The notes: generated by a model from the letters alone, not told the origin. A stretch of DNA of 64,000 bases from Gottschalkia acidurici 9a (GCF_000299355.1 NC_018664.1:591115-655114), one strand, 5' to 3'. Shown: positions 27,453 through 38,012, numbered from the stretch's first letter. Translations and numbers: made by a program.

Positions 27453-27500
27453 AAATGAATCTCCCTATGAGTATCTAAGGGAGATTTATTTCTTTATTTT
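27453..27500 (+). terminator. Terminator after htpG
   Basis: AAATGAATCTCCCT and AGGGAGATTTATTT form a long stem, followed by a T-rich tail. Confidence 0.85.
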
Positions 27501-27631
27501 TTAATATACTTAGACTTTATAGTATAAATTTAAATATATTAATAAAAATATATTTGTGAAAATACAAGCATGAAATTATGATACAATTATGTATGCAAAA
27601 GAATTTTAAATTAGATAGGAGTATATTTTAA

Positions 27632-28993
27632 ATGAGTAATGAAACAACTGATAAATTAGGAACACAAAGTATTGGAAAGCTTCTATTAAGCTTAGCACTA
27701 CCAGCAATAATAGCACAACTAATAAATATGCTTTACAATATAGTTGATCGTATTTACATAGGGCATATACCAGAAATAGGAGCAATTGCATTAACTGGAG
27801 TGGGAGTTGCATTCCCAATTATTATATTAATAACAGCATTTAGTTCACTTATAGGTATGGGAGGCGCTCCTAGAGCTGCAATAAAAATGGGTGAAAAAAA
27901 GGATGAAGAAGCTGAACAGATCTTGGGTAACTGCGTTTCACTAATAGTATTATTATCAATTATACTTACAGTTTTCTTTTCAGTTACAGGAAAAAGTCTT
28001 TTAATGAAATTTGGAGCAAGTAGTGAAACCATATTATATGCAGATAGTTATTTAAGTATATATGTAATAGGAACTATATTCGTAATGACCACACTAGGAC
28101 TTAATAGTTTTATAACTAATCAAGGATTTGCTAAAACTAGCATGCTAACAGTAATTATAGGGGCTATTATAAATATAATACTAGATCCTATACTTATATT
28201 TGGATTTAATATGGGAGTTAAGGGAGCTGCTATAGCAACTGTAATTTCACAGGCTGCATCGGCCATCTGGGTTATTAAGTTTATGGTGGGAGACAAAACT
28301 AAACTTAAAATTCGCAAAAAGAATTTAAAGATTAAAAAAGAAGTAGTAATTCCTATACTTTTACTAGGAATATCACCTTTTATAATGCAGAGTACGGAAA
28401 GTATATTGAATATATCCTTAAACTCTTCATTACAAAAATATGGAGGAGATATAGCAGTTGGTGCTATGACTATATTAGCTAGTTTAATGCAACTTATGTT
28501 TTTACCTCTAACAGGATTAACACAAGGAGCACAACCTATAATAAGTTATAACTATGGAGCTAAAAAGAATAGTCGTGTAAAAGAAGCGTTTAGATTATTA
28601 CTTATATCATCAATTGTATTTTCAACAGTATTATGGTTGCTTATGATGTTGCTTCCAAAGGTATTTGTATCATTATTTACTCGTGATCCTGAACTTATTA
28701 AGATTACTGTTTGGGCTATAAGAATTTACTTAGGAGCTGCTTTGGTACTAGGGGCACAGATTTCTTGTCAACAGACATTTATAGCACTTGGTCAAGCTAA
28801 GATTTCACTTTTCTTAGCACTTTTAAGGAAAGTCATTTTGTTAATTCCACTTATATATATTTTTCCACTATTTTTCTCGAATAAAGTTTTTGCTGTATTT
28901 TTTGCAGAGCCCGTCGCAGATGTTATTGCAACAACAGTTACGGTAGCTGCTTTCACACTTAAATTTAAAAGTTTACTAAAAGAAAATGAATAA
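27632..28993 (+). CDS. MATE-family multidrug exporter
   Basis: 453 residues with the twelve-helix layout of MATE antiporters, which extrude cationic drugs or metabolites using a sodium or proton gradient. The first repeat opens with KLLLSLALPAIIAQLINMLY and the second with PIILLGISPF-like IPILLLGISPFIMQS at about residue 238. GAPRAAIKMGEKKDEEAEQ is the typical loop after helix 2. TAGGAGTATATTTTAA precedes the ATG. The HD-GYP gene follows 23 bases later and may share the transcript. The substrate is unknown. Confidence 0.9.
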   Translation: MSNETTDKLGTQSIGKLLLSLALPAIIAQLINMLYNIVDRIYIGHIPEIGAIALTGVGVAFPIIILITAFSSLIGMGGAPRAAIKMGEKKDEEAEQILGNCVSLIVLLSIILTVFFSVTGKSLLMKFGASSETILYADSYLSIYVIGTIFVMTTLGLNSFITNQGFAKTSMLTVIIGAIINIILDPILIFGFNMGVKGAAIATVISQAASAIWVIKFMVGDKTKLKIRKKNLKIKKEVVIPILLLGISPFIMQSTESILNISLNSSLQKYGGDIAVGAMTILASLMQLMFLPLTGLTQGAQPIISYNYGAKKNSRVKEAFRLLLISSIVFSTVLWLLMMLLPKVFVSLFTRDPELIKITVWAIRIYLGAALVLGAQISCQQTFIALGQAKISLFLALLRKVILLIPLIYIFPLFFSNKVFAVFFAEPVADVIATTVTVAAFTLKFKSLLKENE

Positions 28994-29016
28994 TTTAAGT
29001 AAAAGGAAGTGACAAA

Positions 29017-30969
29017 ATGGCTAATCGAAGAAAATTCAAATTATTAATAAGGAAAAAGTTATACATAATCTTCATATTGATCCTGATTACTATTACTACA
29101 TTGTCATTAATCTTTTTCATAAACAACAATAATAGCAAGAGACAGTTGAATATAATTAATATATTTGGAAGACAGAGTATGCGAGCACAGATAATTGCTA
29201 AGGAAGCAAATCAAAAATTTCAAAATCTTCAAGCACTTGAAGGAGAACTATCTATAGAAACAAAAACTGATCTTGAAGCCAAGATAATTGAAACTAACAC
29301 TTCAATTGAAAAAGCTAAAAGAGACTTTAGTTCTACATTAGATTCATTAAAAAAAGGTGAGATTAACACTAATAAGGGTATTATTAGTGTTAATAATCCT
29401 CTTAATGATACAGAAAACATATTAGATCATATAAATAAGGATTGGGAGAAATATAGCGAGGCAGTTTCAGTAATTGTAGAGAGTAGTGAAATTAGTAAAG
29501 ATACAATAGAAGCACTAGAATATATTAATGAAAATAGTGAGAAGTTAATTTATGAATCTGACTTTTTAGTTCAAAAAATACTAGAGAACAATAATGATAG
29601 AATAAATAAAAGTACAAGTATAATGATTATTTTACTTATTGTATTTACGGTATTAATAACTATAACTTTAAGGGAACTAACAAAATATATTATTACACCA
29701 TTGGACAAGCTGTTTGGAGAAATAGATAAGGTAGGAGTTTTAAAAAAGGATTTTAAAAATAATTATTTTGTGAATAATGAGTTAACTCCTATAGTTTCTG
29801 AAATTGATGAAGGATTTAAAAAGCTCAATGGGCTAATTGAGCTTATTGAAAATATAAGTAAAGATATGTCCTTTGATGAAGTATTAAACTATATTTACAA
29901 TTCATTCTCTCCTTTTATTCCTTATCAACATATTGGTATAGCTTTATTAAATGAAGAAAAACAAGAGCTAGAGGCTTCTTATGGTATTTCAGAACCCAGT
30001 ATAGGCGATTTACCAAAAAAATTAGTTGGAATAAAAGCTAAATTAAGTGATACAAGCCTGGAGAATATTATAAAAAACAGTATGGCTAGAACTATAAATG
30101 ATTTAGAAAAGTATGTATATGGAAAAGAAACAGATTATAACAGAGTATTGCTATCAGAAGGTATAAAATCTTCAATTAGCTTACCATTAAGGGTTAATAG
30201 AAAAGTTATAGGAGTTATATTTTTCTCTAGTGTAAATAAAAATGTTTATAAAGAAGAACATATTAACTTTTTAGAGACTATTGCAAGCAGTATTGCAATC
30301 AGCTTTAATAAAAGTATATTCATAGATGAACTTATTTATAGTAGTACATTAGCACTGGCTAAGATGGCTGAGTCAAGAGATGAAGACACTGGTGAACACT
30401 TAGAGGGTATGAAACAATACACTAAATTAATTGCCGAGTGCTTAGTAAAAGACGGATTATATTTAGAACAATTAACTATTTCATATATTAAAGACTTAGA
30501 GAAATTTGCACCTATGCACGATATAGGAAAAGTCGGAGTGCCTGATGGAATATTACTTAAAGCAGGAAAATTAACTGATGAAGAATTTAAAGCAATGAGA
30601 AATCATGCAATTTATGGAGGCGAAATTTTAAGAGTTGCTGAAGAAAATATAATGAAGCAACATAGAAGTCTTTATAAGTTAGGAATAGAGATAGCAGAAG
30701 GTCACCATGAGAAATGGGATGGAACAGGATATCCTCATAATGTATCTGGAGAAGATATTCCGTTAAGTGCTAGAATTGTTGCTATGGCAGATGTATTTGA
30801 TGCTTTAACAAGTAAGAGAGTTTACAAAGAGGCTTTTTCTTTTGAGAAATCCTTTAATATTATTGTTGAGGGTAAAGGAAAACACTTTGATCCATACATA
30901 GTAGAAAGTTTCATTAATCACAAAGATGATATATTTAAGCTATATAAAAGCTTCAATCATCAACAATAA
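29017..30969 (+). CDS. Membrane GAF and HD-GYP cyclic di-GMP phosphodiesterase
   Basis: 650 residues. A membrane helix at about 15-35, then an outside domain with a PilJ-like start (NIFGRQSMRAQIIAKEA), a second helix near 200-218, then HAMP-like and GAF segments (about 270-430). A C-terminal HD-GYP domain follows. The catalytic motifs are complete: EHLEGMKQY, the HD pair in MHDIGKVGVPDGIL, HAIYGGEIL, GHHEKWDGTGYP and AMADVFDALTS. HD-GYP enzymes hydrolyse cyclic di-GMP or related dinucleotides. GGAAGTGACAAA precedes the ATG. It may counteract the cyclase encoded at 4692. The signal is unknown. Confidence 0.9.
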   Translation: MANRRKFKLLIRKKLYIIFILILITITTLSLIFFINNNNSKRQLNIINIFGRQSMRAQIIAKEANQKFQNLQALEGELSIETKTDLEAKIIETNTSIEKAKRDFSSTLDSLKKGEINTNKGIISVNNPLNDTENILDHINKDWEKYSEAVSVIVESSEISKDTIEALEYINENSEKLIYESDFLVQKILENNNDRINKSTSIMIILLIVFTVLITITLRELTKYIITPLDKLFGEIDKVGVLKKDFKNNYFVNNELTPIVSEIDEGFKKLNGLIELIENISKDMSFDEVLNYIYNSFSPFIPYQHIGIALLNEEKQELEASYGISEPSIGDLPKKLVGIKAKLSDTSLENIIKNSMARTINDLEKYVYGKETDYNRVLLSEGIKSSISLPLRVNRKVIGVIFFSSVNKNVYKEEHINFLETIASSIAISFNKSIFIDELIYSSTLALAKMAESRDEDTGEHLEGMKQYTKLIAECLVKDGLYLEQLTISYIKDLEKFAPMHDIGKVGVPDGILLKAGKLTDEEFKAMRNHAIYGGEILRVAEENIMKQHRSLYKLGIEIAEGHHEKWDGTGYPHNVSGEDIPLSARIVAMADVFDALTSKRVYKEAFSFEKSFNIIVEGKGKHFDPYIVESFINHKDDIFKLYKSFNHQQ

Positions 30970-31011
30970 GCTTTAAATTATATTAATATAATAATTCAAA
31001 AGGAGCAAACT

Positions 31012-31674
31012 ATGGAAAAACACTATGGTAACTTACAGAGGATAGTAGATGGAAAAAGAAAGTATGGTATAACTCCAAATATATTAGGAGGATTCATATT
31101 GCCAGAAGATTTAGAGAGAATAGCAAAAGTGGCTAAAAAATATAATGGAGTATTAAAATTAACATCAGGGCAAAGAATACTTATAACAAACCTAAATGAA
31201 GAAGATCTACCTAAGATATGGGATGAACTGGATATGGAACCAGCAGTAGTAACTCAAAACTCAGTAAAAAATATTGAGATATGTCCAGCAGGATTTTGTA
31301 AAAGAGTAAAGTATAATACTATTGGTATAGGGGTAAAGCTATTTAATAAGTATCACCAGATGGAAGTACCATGTAGGACTAAAATAGGTGTAGCAGGATG
31401 TAGAAATGCGTGTGGTAGTGTATATAGTAAAGATATTGGTGTAGTTGCAGATATTAATGGTTTGTTGATAGTAACAGCAGGAGGATCTGCAGGATTTAAT
31501 CCACGATTATCAGATATTGTAGAACGAGATTTAACAGAGGAAAAAGCACTGGTTCTAATAGACAATATATTTAATTACTATAAGGAGAATGCAGAGCCAG
31601 GTGAAAAATTGGGAGACTTTATAGATCGAATAGGACTTGATAAGTTCAAAAAAGATGTAAGCTTAAATTGTTAA
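31012..31674 (+). CDS. Nitrite/sulfite reductase-like siroheme protein, half-size
   Basis: 220 residues with one ferredoxin-like half and one siroheme/4Fe-4S half of the nitrite and sulfite reductase superfamily. The N-terminal part has GGFILPEDLERIAKVAKKY and LTSGQRILI. The cluster ligands are probably C-x4-C in EICPAGFCKR and C-x3-C in VAGCRNACGS, followed by KDIGVVADINGLLIVTAGGSAG. Dissimilatory and assimilatory enzymes usually have two such units, and this protein has one, like small anaerobic sulfite reductases. No siroheme or sulphate genes are near. AAAAGGAGCAAACT precedes the ATG. The activity is not predictable. Confidence 0.75.
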   Translation: MEKHYGNLQRIVDGKRKYGITPNILGGFILPEDLERIAKVAKKYNGVLKLTSGQRILITNLNEEDLPKIWDELDMEPAVVTQNSVKNIEICPAGFCKRVKYNTIGIGVKLFNKYHQMEVPCRTKIGVAGCRNACGSVYSKDIGVVADINGLLIVTAGGSAGFNPRLSDIVERDLTEEKALVLIDNIFNYYKENAEPGEKLGDFIDRIGLDKFKKDVSLNC

Positions 31675-31716
31675 GAAAAAACTTAGGGTAGTATGATATA
31701 ATTTAATACTAATATA

Positions 31717-31768
31717 TAAAACATCTTCTATTTTTAAATAGGATTTAGGATAGAAGGTGTTTTGTTTA
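31717..31768 (+). terminator. Hairpin terminator before lon
   Basis: AACATCTTCTAT pairs with ATAGAAGGTGTT (one G-T pair), followed by TTGTTTATTT. The rest of 31675-31919 is AT-rich spacer with the lon promoter region. Confidence 0.6.
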
Positions 31769-31919
31769 TTTACTAAAATGGCATATGATAAAATTTCACC
31801 ACAAAGTAAATATACTCTATTGACTAAAGACTCTTAATTACATTACTATGTATAATAGTGCTGTATAGGGTTTAAACTATTTAAACTTAAGATAAAGACA
31901 GTTTTAAGGGAGTGATATT

Positions 31920-34256
31920 ATGAATTATAAAGTTGAATTCAGAAAAATGCCAGTGATACCACTTAGAGGGCTTTCAATTTTCCCCTATATGGTAATACAC
32001 TTCGATGTAGGAAGAGACAAATCTATCAACGCCCTAGAAGAGGCAATGATAAATGACTCACTTGTTTTTCTAACTTCACAAAAAGAAGCTACAATAGATG
32101 TACCTGAAGTAGGTGATTTCTATGAGACAGGAACTATATGTAAAATAAAACAAATGTTAAAGTTACCAGGCGATACTATTAGAGTATTGGTAGAAGGAAT
32201 AAATAGAGGGAAAATAAAAGAAATAATTGAAGAAGAGCCTTATTTTGAGGCAGAGATTGAAGAATTCATTTATGATGAGGAAACTGAAAAAGATAGAAAA
32301 ACAGAAGCACTTATGAGAATTGTTGTAGATTCCTTTGAAGAGTACATAAGCATCGGAAATAAAATATCGGGAGAAATACTTGTTTCGGTGTCAGAAATAC
32401 AAGAACCGGGAAGACTTGCCGATGTTATAGCATCATATATATTTTTAACTCCAGAAAATAAACAAAGAATACTAGAATCATTCCATCCATATGAAAGATT
32501 AGAAACATTGGAAATGATACTAAGTGAAGAAACAGAGATATTAAAGCTTGAAGAAAAGATAAGCGAAAGAGTGAAAAAGCAAGTAAATAAAGTACAAAAA
32601 GAGTACTATCTGAGAGAACAACTGAAGGCTATACAAAGTGAGCTAGGTGAAGGCGAAGATATATTAAGTGAAGTTGAAGAATTAAAAGAAAAAATAAATA
32701 AGATTAAAATGCCTGAAGAAGTTAAAGAAAAAGCATTAAAAGAGATAAATAGACTTTCTAAGTTACCACCTTCTTCATCAGAAGTAGGTATAATTAGAAA
32801 TTATTTAGACTGGATAATAGAGTTACCTTGGGATAAGGAAACTAAAGATACAGTAGATATAAAAAAATCAAGAGAAGTACTAGATAAAGATCACTATGGA
32901 CTTAAAGATGTTAAAGAGAGAATATTAGAATATTTAGCTATAAGAAAACTATCTAATAATATGAAGGCACCAATTATATGTTTAGTAGGACCGCCAGGGG
33001 TAGGTAAAACTTCTATAGCAAAGTCTATAGCTACAGCATTAAGTAGAAAATTTGTAAGAATGTCTCTTGGTGGAGTTAGGGATGAAGCTGAGATAAGAGG
33101 TCATAGAAGAACTTATGTAGGAGCAATTCCAGGAAGAATAATATCTTCAATGAAAAAAGTAGATTCTAAAAACCCAGTATTCTTACTTGATGAAATAGAT
33201 AAACTAAGTGGTGACTTTAGAGGAGATCCAGCATCTGCGTTGTTAGAGGTATTAGATCCAGAGCAAAACAATACTTTTACAGATCACTTCTTAGAAGCTC
33301 CATTTGATTTATCTAAGGTTATGTTTATAACTACAGCAAATGCTCTAAACACTATACCAGGACCTCTATTAGATAGAATGGAAGTAATAAGGGTATCGGG
33401 ATATACAGAAGAAGAAAAACTTCAAATAGCTATTAGATATTTACTACCAAAGCAATTAGAGGAACATGGGCTTAAAGAAGAAAATCTTCAAATATCTGAG
33501 AATACTATAAAAGATATAATAAGTAAGTATACTAGAGAAGCTGGAGTAAGGGGACTTGAAAGACAAATAGCTAATGTTTGTAGAAAAGCTGCTAAAAGAA
33601 TAGTAGAGGAAGATATAAACGTAGTTAGAATAAATAGTTCAAACCTTCAAAACTACTTAGGAATATATAGATTTAGTTATGATACAATAAATGAAGAAAA
33701 TCAAGTAGGTATAGTAACTGGACTTGCATGGACATCTGTTGGAGGAGATACTTTATCTATAGAAGTAACACCAATGAATGGAGTAGGAAAACTACAGCTA
33801 ACAGGAAAACTTGGAGATGTTATGAAAGAATCTGCAATGGCCGGTATAAGCTATATAAGATCTCGTGCTGAAGAGTTAGGAATAGATGTAGAATTCTATA
33901 AAAATAAAGATATCCATATCCATGTTCCTGAAGGTGCTATACCTAAAGATGGACCATCTGCTGGTATAACTATGGCTACAGCAGTAATATCAGCATTATC
34001 AAATACACCAGTATATAAAAATGTAGCTATGACTGGAGAAATAACTCTAAGAGGTAGAGTATTACCTGTTGGAGGAATAAAAGAAAAGGTACTAGCCGCA
34101 CATAGAGCAGGAATAACTAAAATACTACTTCCTTGGGACTGTAAAAAGGATATGGAAGATGTACCTAATAAGACAAAAAAAGAAATAGAGTTTGTGTTTG
34201 TTAAAAATATGGACGAAGTGTTAGAACATGCTTTAGTTAAAGAGGATGATAAATAA
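31920..34256 (+). CDS. lon: ATP-dependent protease Lon
   Basis: 778 residues in the normal order: the N-terminal substrate-binding domain ([16 protein letters not shown]), a coiled coil, the AAA+ module (Walker [13 protein letters not shown] near residue 357, Walker [12 protein letters not shown] near 420) and the C-terminal serine protease. The catalytic Ser is in [11 protein letters not shown] near 682 and the Lys in [14 protein letters not shown] near 725. GGGAGTGATATT precedes the ATG. The stop overlaps the engB start by one base, an arrangement common in Firmicutes. It degrades misfolded and regulatory proteins in the cytoplasm. No CIRCE is seen here. Confidence 0.97.
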   Translation: MNYKVEFRKMPVIPLRGLSIFPYMVIHFDVGRDKSINALEEAMINDSLVFLTSQKEATIDVPEVGDFYETGTICKIKQMLKLPGDTIRVLVEGINRGKIKEIIEEEPYFEAEIEEFIYDEETEKDRKTEALMRIVVDSFEEYISIGNKISGEILVSVSEIQEPGRLADVIASYIFLTPENKQRILESFHPYERLETLEMILSEETEILKLEEKISERVKKQVNKVQKEYYLREQLKAIQSELGEGEDILSEVEELKEKINKIKMPEEVKEKALKEINRLSKLPPSSSEVGIIRNYLDWIIELPWDKETKDTVDIKKSREVLDKDHYGLKDVKERILEYLAIRKLSNNMKAPIICLVGPPGVGKTSIAKSIATALSRKFVRMSLGGVRDEAEIRGHRRTYVGAIPGRIISSMKKVDSKNPVFLLDEIDKLSGDFRGDPASALLEVLDPEQNNTFTDHFLEAPFDLSKVMFITTANALNTIPGPLLDRMEVIRVSGYTEEEKLQIAIRYLLPKQLEEHGLKEENLQISENTIKDIISKYTREAGVRGLERQIANVCRKAAKRIVEEDINVVRINSSNLQNYLGIYRFSYDTINEENQVGIVTGLAWTSVGGDTLSIEVTPMNGVGKLQLTGKLGDVMKESAMAGISYIRSRAEELGIDVEFYKNKDIHIHVPEGAIPKDGPSAGITMATAVISALSNTPVYKNVAMTGEITLRGRVLPVGGIKEKVLAAHRAGITKILLPWDCKKDMEDVPNKTKKEIEFVFVKNMDEVLEHALVKEDDK

Positions 34257-34900
34257 TGAAGATAAAAAAAGCAGAACTACTGATAACTGCTGGTAGACTG
34301 GATCAATATCCACCTGAAGGACCATTAGAGATAGCGTTTGCTGGAAGATCTAATGTAGGAAAATCATCACTTATAAATACCTTAGTGAATAGAAAAGGAT
34401 TAGCAAGGACTAGTGGACAGCCTGGAAAAACTCAAACAGTTAACTTCTATTCTATGAATGATGAAGAATTTAGATTAGTTGACTTACCGGGTTATGGATA
34501 TGCTAAGGTTTCTAAGTCAGCAAGACAAAAATGGGCAGAAATGATAGAAATTTATTTTAAAAATAGAAAGAGCTTAATAGAGGTAATATTACTCTTAGAC
34601 ATAAGACATGAGCCAGGAGAACATGACAAGATGATGTATGACTGGATCAAGGCTTGCGGGTTTAATGGAATAATAGTAGCAACAAAATCAGATAAGATAT
34701 CGAGAGGTAACTGGCAAAAACATATATCTATAATAGCTAAAAAACTAGGTGTAGAAGATAGAGACTTTATAATACCATTCTCATCGTTGAAAAAGCAAAA
34801 TACTGAGGGAGTTCTAGATACTATACAGACAATTTTAGATATAAATAGTGACTATGATCCGTTAGCTGAGATAGAGAAAATAACAGAAGAAACTGAATAG
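34256..34900 (+). CDS. engB: Ribosome biogenesis GTP-binding protein EngB (YsxC)
   Basis: 214 residues, an Era-like GTPase needed for late assembly of the 50S subunit. G1 is GRSNVGKSSLINTL near residue 31, followed by the EngB signature LARTSGQPGKTQTVNFY. G3 is DLPGYGYAKVS near 77 and G4 is VATKSDKIS near 141. It overlaps the lon stop by one base and is translated from the same transcript. The C-terminal tail is acidic and about ten residues longer than average. Confidence 0.95.
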   Translation: MKIKKAELLITAGRLDQYPPEGPLEIAFAGRSNVGKSSLINTLVNRKGLARTSGQPGKTQTVNFYSMNDEEFRLVDLPGYGYAKVSKSARQKWAEMIEIYFKNRKSLIEVILLLDIRHEPGEHDKMMYDWIKACGFNGIIVATKSDKISRGNWQKHISIIAKKLGVEDRDFIIPFSSLKKQNTEGVLDTIQTILDINSDYDPLAEIEKITEETE

Positions 34901-34927
34901 AATAGAAATCTAAGGAATGGGATATAA

Positions 34928-34966
34928 AAAAAGACTGCTCATAATTTAAAGAGCAGCTTTTTTTAC
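34928..34966. terminator. Terminator between engB and rubredoxin genes
   Basis: CTGCTC pairs with GAGCAG and a T8 run follows on the plus strand. It ends the lon-engB transcript close to the converging rubredoxin stop. Confidence 0.7.
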
Positions 34967-35130
34967 TAGTCTTGATATAATTCAAAATCGTCTTTACTTA
35001 CTCCACATATAGGACATACCCAGTCATCTGGAATATCAGCAAAAGCAGTTCCAGGAGCTATACCTCCATCTGGGTCTCCATCAGCAGGGTCATATATGTA
35101 ACCACATGGTATACAAACGTATTTATCCAT
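34966..35130 (-). CDS. Rubredoxin
   Basis: A 54-residue electron carrier with a single iron held by four cysteines, in [12 protein letters not shown] near the start and [14 protein letters not shown] near the end. The connecting [15 protein letters not shown] is typical. GAGAGGAGAATTTTAAT precedes the ATG at 35130. It is a single gene in the 34901-35325 gap. It presumably serves oxygen or superoxide detoxification or other redox enzymes in this anaerobe. The rubredoxin-like head of the 840-2243 protein is a separate, shorter version. Confidence 0.97.
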   Translation of the reverse strand: MDKYVCIPCGYIYDPADGDPDGGIAPGTAFADIPDDWVCPICGVSKDDFELYQD

Positions 35131-35325
35131 ATTAAAATTCTCCTCTCATAAAAATATATTTTCTATACTAATAATATCCCAAATAAATGATTGTAAACAT
35201 TTATTTAGAAAAATTTAAAAATTCTTAAGAAATTATGTTTACTATGCAGATTAATAGTATTTATAGTGGGTAAAATAAAAAATAGAAAAATGAATACAAA
35301 ATGCAGATGATGGGAAGTGATTAGT

Positions 35326-35727
35326 TTGAAATTCAAGACTAGTGTTATACTCAGAAGTAATTTATCAGAGATAAAAAATACAATAGAAGGAATATTGCAT
35401 AGCATGGGAGAATTTTTAAAACAAGAAGATTTAATTTTTGATATAAGGTTAATTCTAAATGAACTAGTGATAAATAGTGCTATACATGGTAACAACTTAG
35501 ATGAGAGTAAGAAGATAGAATTAAAAATAGAGATAAATGACAGTTCTATAAAAGTAGAGGTAGTAGATGAGGGTGAAGGCTTTACATATGATAAAAATGC
35601 ATACAATCCTTTAGATTTAAACCCAAATGGAAGGGGACTTGTAATAGTAGATGGTTTAAGTGATGAACTTTTGATAGAAAGTAATAGGGTAGAGGTAGTT
35701 AAGTATTACAATCCGATAATATCATAA
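35326..35727 (+). CDS. Anti-sigma-factor-type ATP-binding protein (RsbW/SpoIIAB-like HATPase)
   Basis: About 133 residues forming a lone GHKL ATPase domain of the serine-kinase anti-sigma family. The N box is LILNELVINSAIHGNN, the first glycine box VVDEGEGFTY and the second NGRGLVIVDGLSD. Relatives bind sigma factors or phosphorylate STAS-domain antagonists, but neither partner gene is adjacent here. I chose the TTG at 35326 because GGGAAGTGA lies in front; the GTG at 35317 overlaps that site. It is followed 75 bases later by the SLH gene array, and a regulatory link is possible but unproven. Confidence 0.75.
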   Translation: MKFKTSVILRSNLSEIKNTIEGILHSMGEFLKQEDLIFDIRLILNELVINSAIHGNNLDESKKIELKIEINDSSIKVEVVDEGEGFTYDKNAYNPLDLNPNGRGLVIVDGLSDELLIESNRVEVVKYYNPIIS

Positions 35728-35803
35728 AAAAATCTATAAATTACTTTGAAGAACTGTTGTATAATAATCAAATTTAAAAAAATAAATAAAGGGAGTGAAA
35801 CTA

Positions 35804-37900
35804 ATGAAAAAAAGAATTTCAATATCCTTAGTAATAGTGATGTTGATAACTATGGTTATGCCTGTTATTTCGATGGCAAGTCAAGATGAGCAACTTCAGA
35901 CAGCTATTAAAAGGACTAAATCACTATTAGGAATAGGAGAAGAGTACGAACAGTTTGACTATTCTATAAGTAAAAATCAAGGAACTACTATTTATGACTT
36001 AAGATGGTTAAATGCTGATGAAACAAGTCACATAGAGGCAGCCATAAACAGTGAAGGTGAAATATTAAGTTACGATAAGTATAGTAATAATGACAGTTAT
36101 GAAAACAGAATACCTAGTATAACTGAAGAAGAGGGACTAAATATAGCTAAAGAATTTATAAAAAAAATAAACCCTCAAATAGCTGAAAATATCAAATATA
36201 CAGGAAATAAATATGATATAGGAATATATACAACAGACTATTACTTTAGATATGTAAGAACAGAAAAGAATATTCCATTCGTAAATGACACTGTTAATGT
36301 AAATGTTGATAATATAACAGGTGAGGTTAAAAGTTTTAGACTTAACTGGGATAAAGATATAAAATTCCCCAGTGAGGATGGAGTTATATCACAAAGTGAA
36401 GCAGAAAAATCATATAGAGAAAAAGTAAATTTAGAATTAATGTATAAGTATAATTATGATGGAAAAGACATGAAACCACAATTGGTTTACTCTGTTAGAG
36501 ACAAAAATAAATCAATAGATGCTAAAACAGGAGAAGTATTAGACTATTCAAATGATTATTATGGAGTAGATGATTTTAGATATAAAGAGTCTTTAATGTT
36601 TGATAATCTGAAATCTTCTCAAGCTAATGAAATACAACTAACAAAGGAAGAGATAGAAGCTATTAAAAAGTCTCAGAAGATAATGAGTGAAAGTGAAGCA
36701 GAAAGTATAGCAAGAAAGTTTGCTAACATAAGTAATGACATTGAATTGAATTATTTAAGATTAGATAGGGACAAATCAAGTGATGAGTATGTATGGAATC
36801 TACACTTTAGTAAAGAAGAGAAAGATAACTATTCTTTTGGATATGTTCTAGTAGACGGAAAAACTAAAGAGGTATTGTCTTTTAATAAATATAGAGGCAA
36901 TAATTCTAAAGAAAAAATTAAATATAGCAAAGATCAAGCCTTAAAAATAGCAACAGAATATTTAAATAAAATGCAAAAAGAAAAATCAGGACAAGTAGAA
37001 TATATTGATATACCTTCTCTAAATGAGATAGCATATGGGGAAGAAGAACCTAGTGAGTACTATTTTTCATTTACAAGAAGTGTAGATGGAGTACTATTTG
37101 AAGGTGACGGATTTTACATAAGAGTAGACTCTAGAACTGGAGAAATATTAGGGTATAGTCAATCATGGTATAAAGGAGAAATACCTTCAAAGGATAATGT
37201 GGTTTCCAAAGAACAAGCATACGATACATTTCTAAAAGAAGGTAAGTTAGAATTACAGTACATTACATCTCCTGAAGATGCTGATAATAAAAAGAAAGAA
37301 ACGAAGTTAGCATATGTATTGAGTAATAAAGATAAATTGGATATAGATGCTAAGACAGGAAAGCCAATAAACTTAGGTGGATATATGGAAGACATAGAAG
37401 AAGCATCTGAATATACAGATATAGAGAACAGTATAGCTAAAAACCAGATAGAGATGCTAGCAAAGCTAAAAATTTATCTACCAGGAGAAAAGTTTGAACC
37501 TAAAGAAAAGATAACTCAAAAAGACTTCTTATATTTACTAGCTAAAAGCAAAAATAATTATGTTAAATATGAAGACACAGAGGAATTGTACAAATTTCTT
37601 TCTAGAGAAAATATAGTAAGAAAAGGAGAGAAGTCTGCTGATTCCACTATAACTAGAGAAGATGCTATTAAATTTATAATAAGATCGTTAAAGTACGATA
37701 AAATAGCAGATATACAAGGAATATATAATGTAAACTTTAAAGATGCAGACAATATAGATCCAAAATTAAAAGGATATATAGCTATAGCTACAGGTTTAGA
37801 TATAGTTAAGGGAGCAAATGGAGGTAACTTTAATCCTAAATCAGAACTTACAAGAGAGCAAGGAGCTATAATGATTTATAACGTTCTAAACTCTAAATAG
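35804..37900 (+). CDS. Secreted PepSY/YcdB-like protein with SLH anchor, array copy 1
   Basis: 698 residues. A signal peptide (ISISLVIVMLITMVMPVISM) is followed by two to three repeats of the PepSY or YcdB/YcdC type. Each has a helix EEEGLNIAKEFIKKINP or SKDQALKIATEYLNKM, strands, and a closing IDAKTGEVL, VDGKTKEVL or VDSRTGEILG. C-terminal S-layer homology segments start near residue 540 (YTDIENSIAKNQIEML, FEPKEKITQKDFLYLL, ITREDAIKFIIRSL, NFNPKSELTREQGAIMIYN) and would bind the pyruvylated wall polymer. PepSY modules often inhibit peptidases or act as chaperones, but no function is known here. GGGAGTGAAACTA precedes the ATG at 35804. It is the most divergent of the five copies. Confidence 0.8.
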   Translation: MKKRISISLVIVMLITMVMPVISMASQDEQLQTAIKRTKSLLGIGEEYEQFDYSISKNQGTTIYDLRWLNADETSHIEAAINSEGEILSYDKYSNNDSYENRIPSITEEEGLNIAKEFIKKINPQIAENIKYTGNKYDIGIYTTDYYFRYVRTEKNIPFVNDTVNVNVDNITGEVKSFRLNWDKDIKFPSEDGVISQSEAEKSYREKVNLELMYKYNYDGKDMKPQLVYSVRDKNKSIDAKTGEVLDYSNDYYGVDDFRYKESLMFDNLKSSQANEIQLTKEEIEAIKKSQKIMSESEAESIARKFANISNDIELNYLRLDRDKSSDEYVWNLHFSKEEKDNYSFGYVLVDGKTKEVLSFNKYRGNNSKEKIKYSKDQALKIATEYLNKMQKEKSGQVEYIDIPSLNEIAYGEEEPSEYYFSFTRSVDGVLFEGDGFYIRVDSRTGEILGYSQSWYKGEIPSKDNVVSKEQAYDTFLKEGKLELQYITSPEDADNKKKETKLAYVLSNKDKLDIDAKTGKPINLGGYMEDIEEASEYTDIENSIAKNQIEMLAKLKIYLPGEKFEPKEKITQKDFLYLLAKSKNNYVKYEDTEELYKFLSRENIVRKGEKSADSTITREDAIKFIIRSLKYDKIADIQGIYNVNFKDADNIDPKLKGYIAIATGLDIVKGANGGNFNPKSELTREQGAIMIYNVLNSK

Positions 37901-37920
37901 CAAGAAAAATTATAATAAAG

Positions 37921-37972
37921 AGCCACCGTTTAAGAATAGTAGACATAAATTTCTTAAACGGTGGCTTTTATT
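37921..37972 (+). terminator. Terminator after array copy 1
   Basis: AGCCACCGTTTAAGAA pairs perfectly with TTCTTAAACGGTGGCT, then TTTATT. The same stem family recurs at 40162 and 44754. Confidence 0.85.
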
Positions 37973-37983
37973 AACGTGGAGAC

Positions 37984-38012
37984 TTGAAAAGCATGTACTA
38001 GTATTATACAAT
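37984..38012 (+). promoter_or_regulatory. Array promoter, copy 2
   Basis: TTGAAA, a 17-base spacer and TACAAT, followed by TTAGGAAT. The same layout precedes copies 3, 4 and 5. Confidence 0.7.

Noticed and set aside
29017..30969. Chemotaxis receptor call suggested by the PilJ-like start
   Set aside because: The C-terminus is a complete HD-GYP domain, and no methyl-accepting signalling domain is present.
35205..35606. 133-codon open frame on the minus strand
   Set aside because: It is the shadow of the RsbW-like gene, which has clear ATPase motifs on the plus strand.
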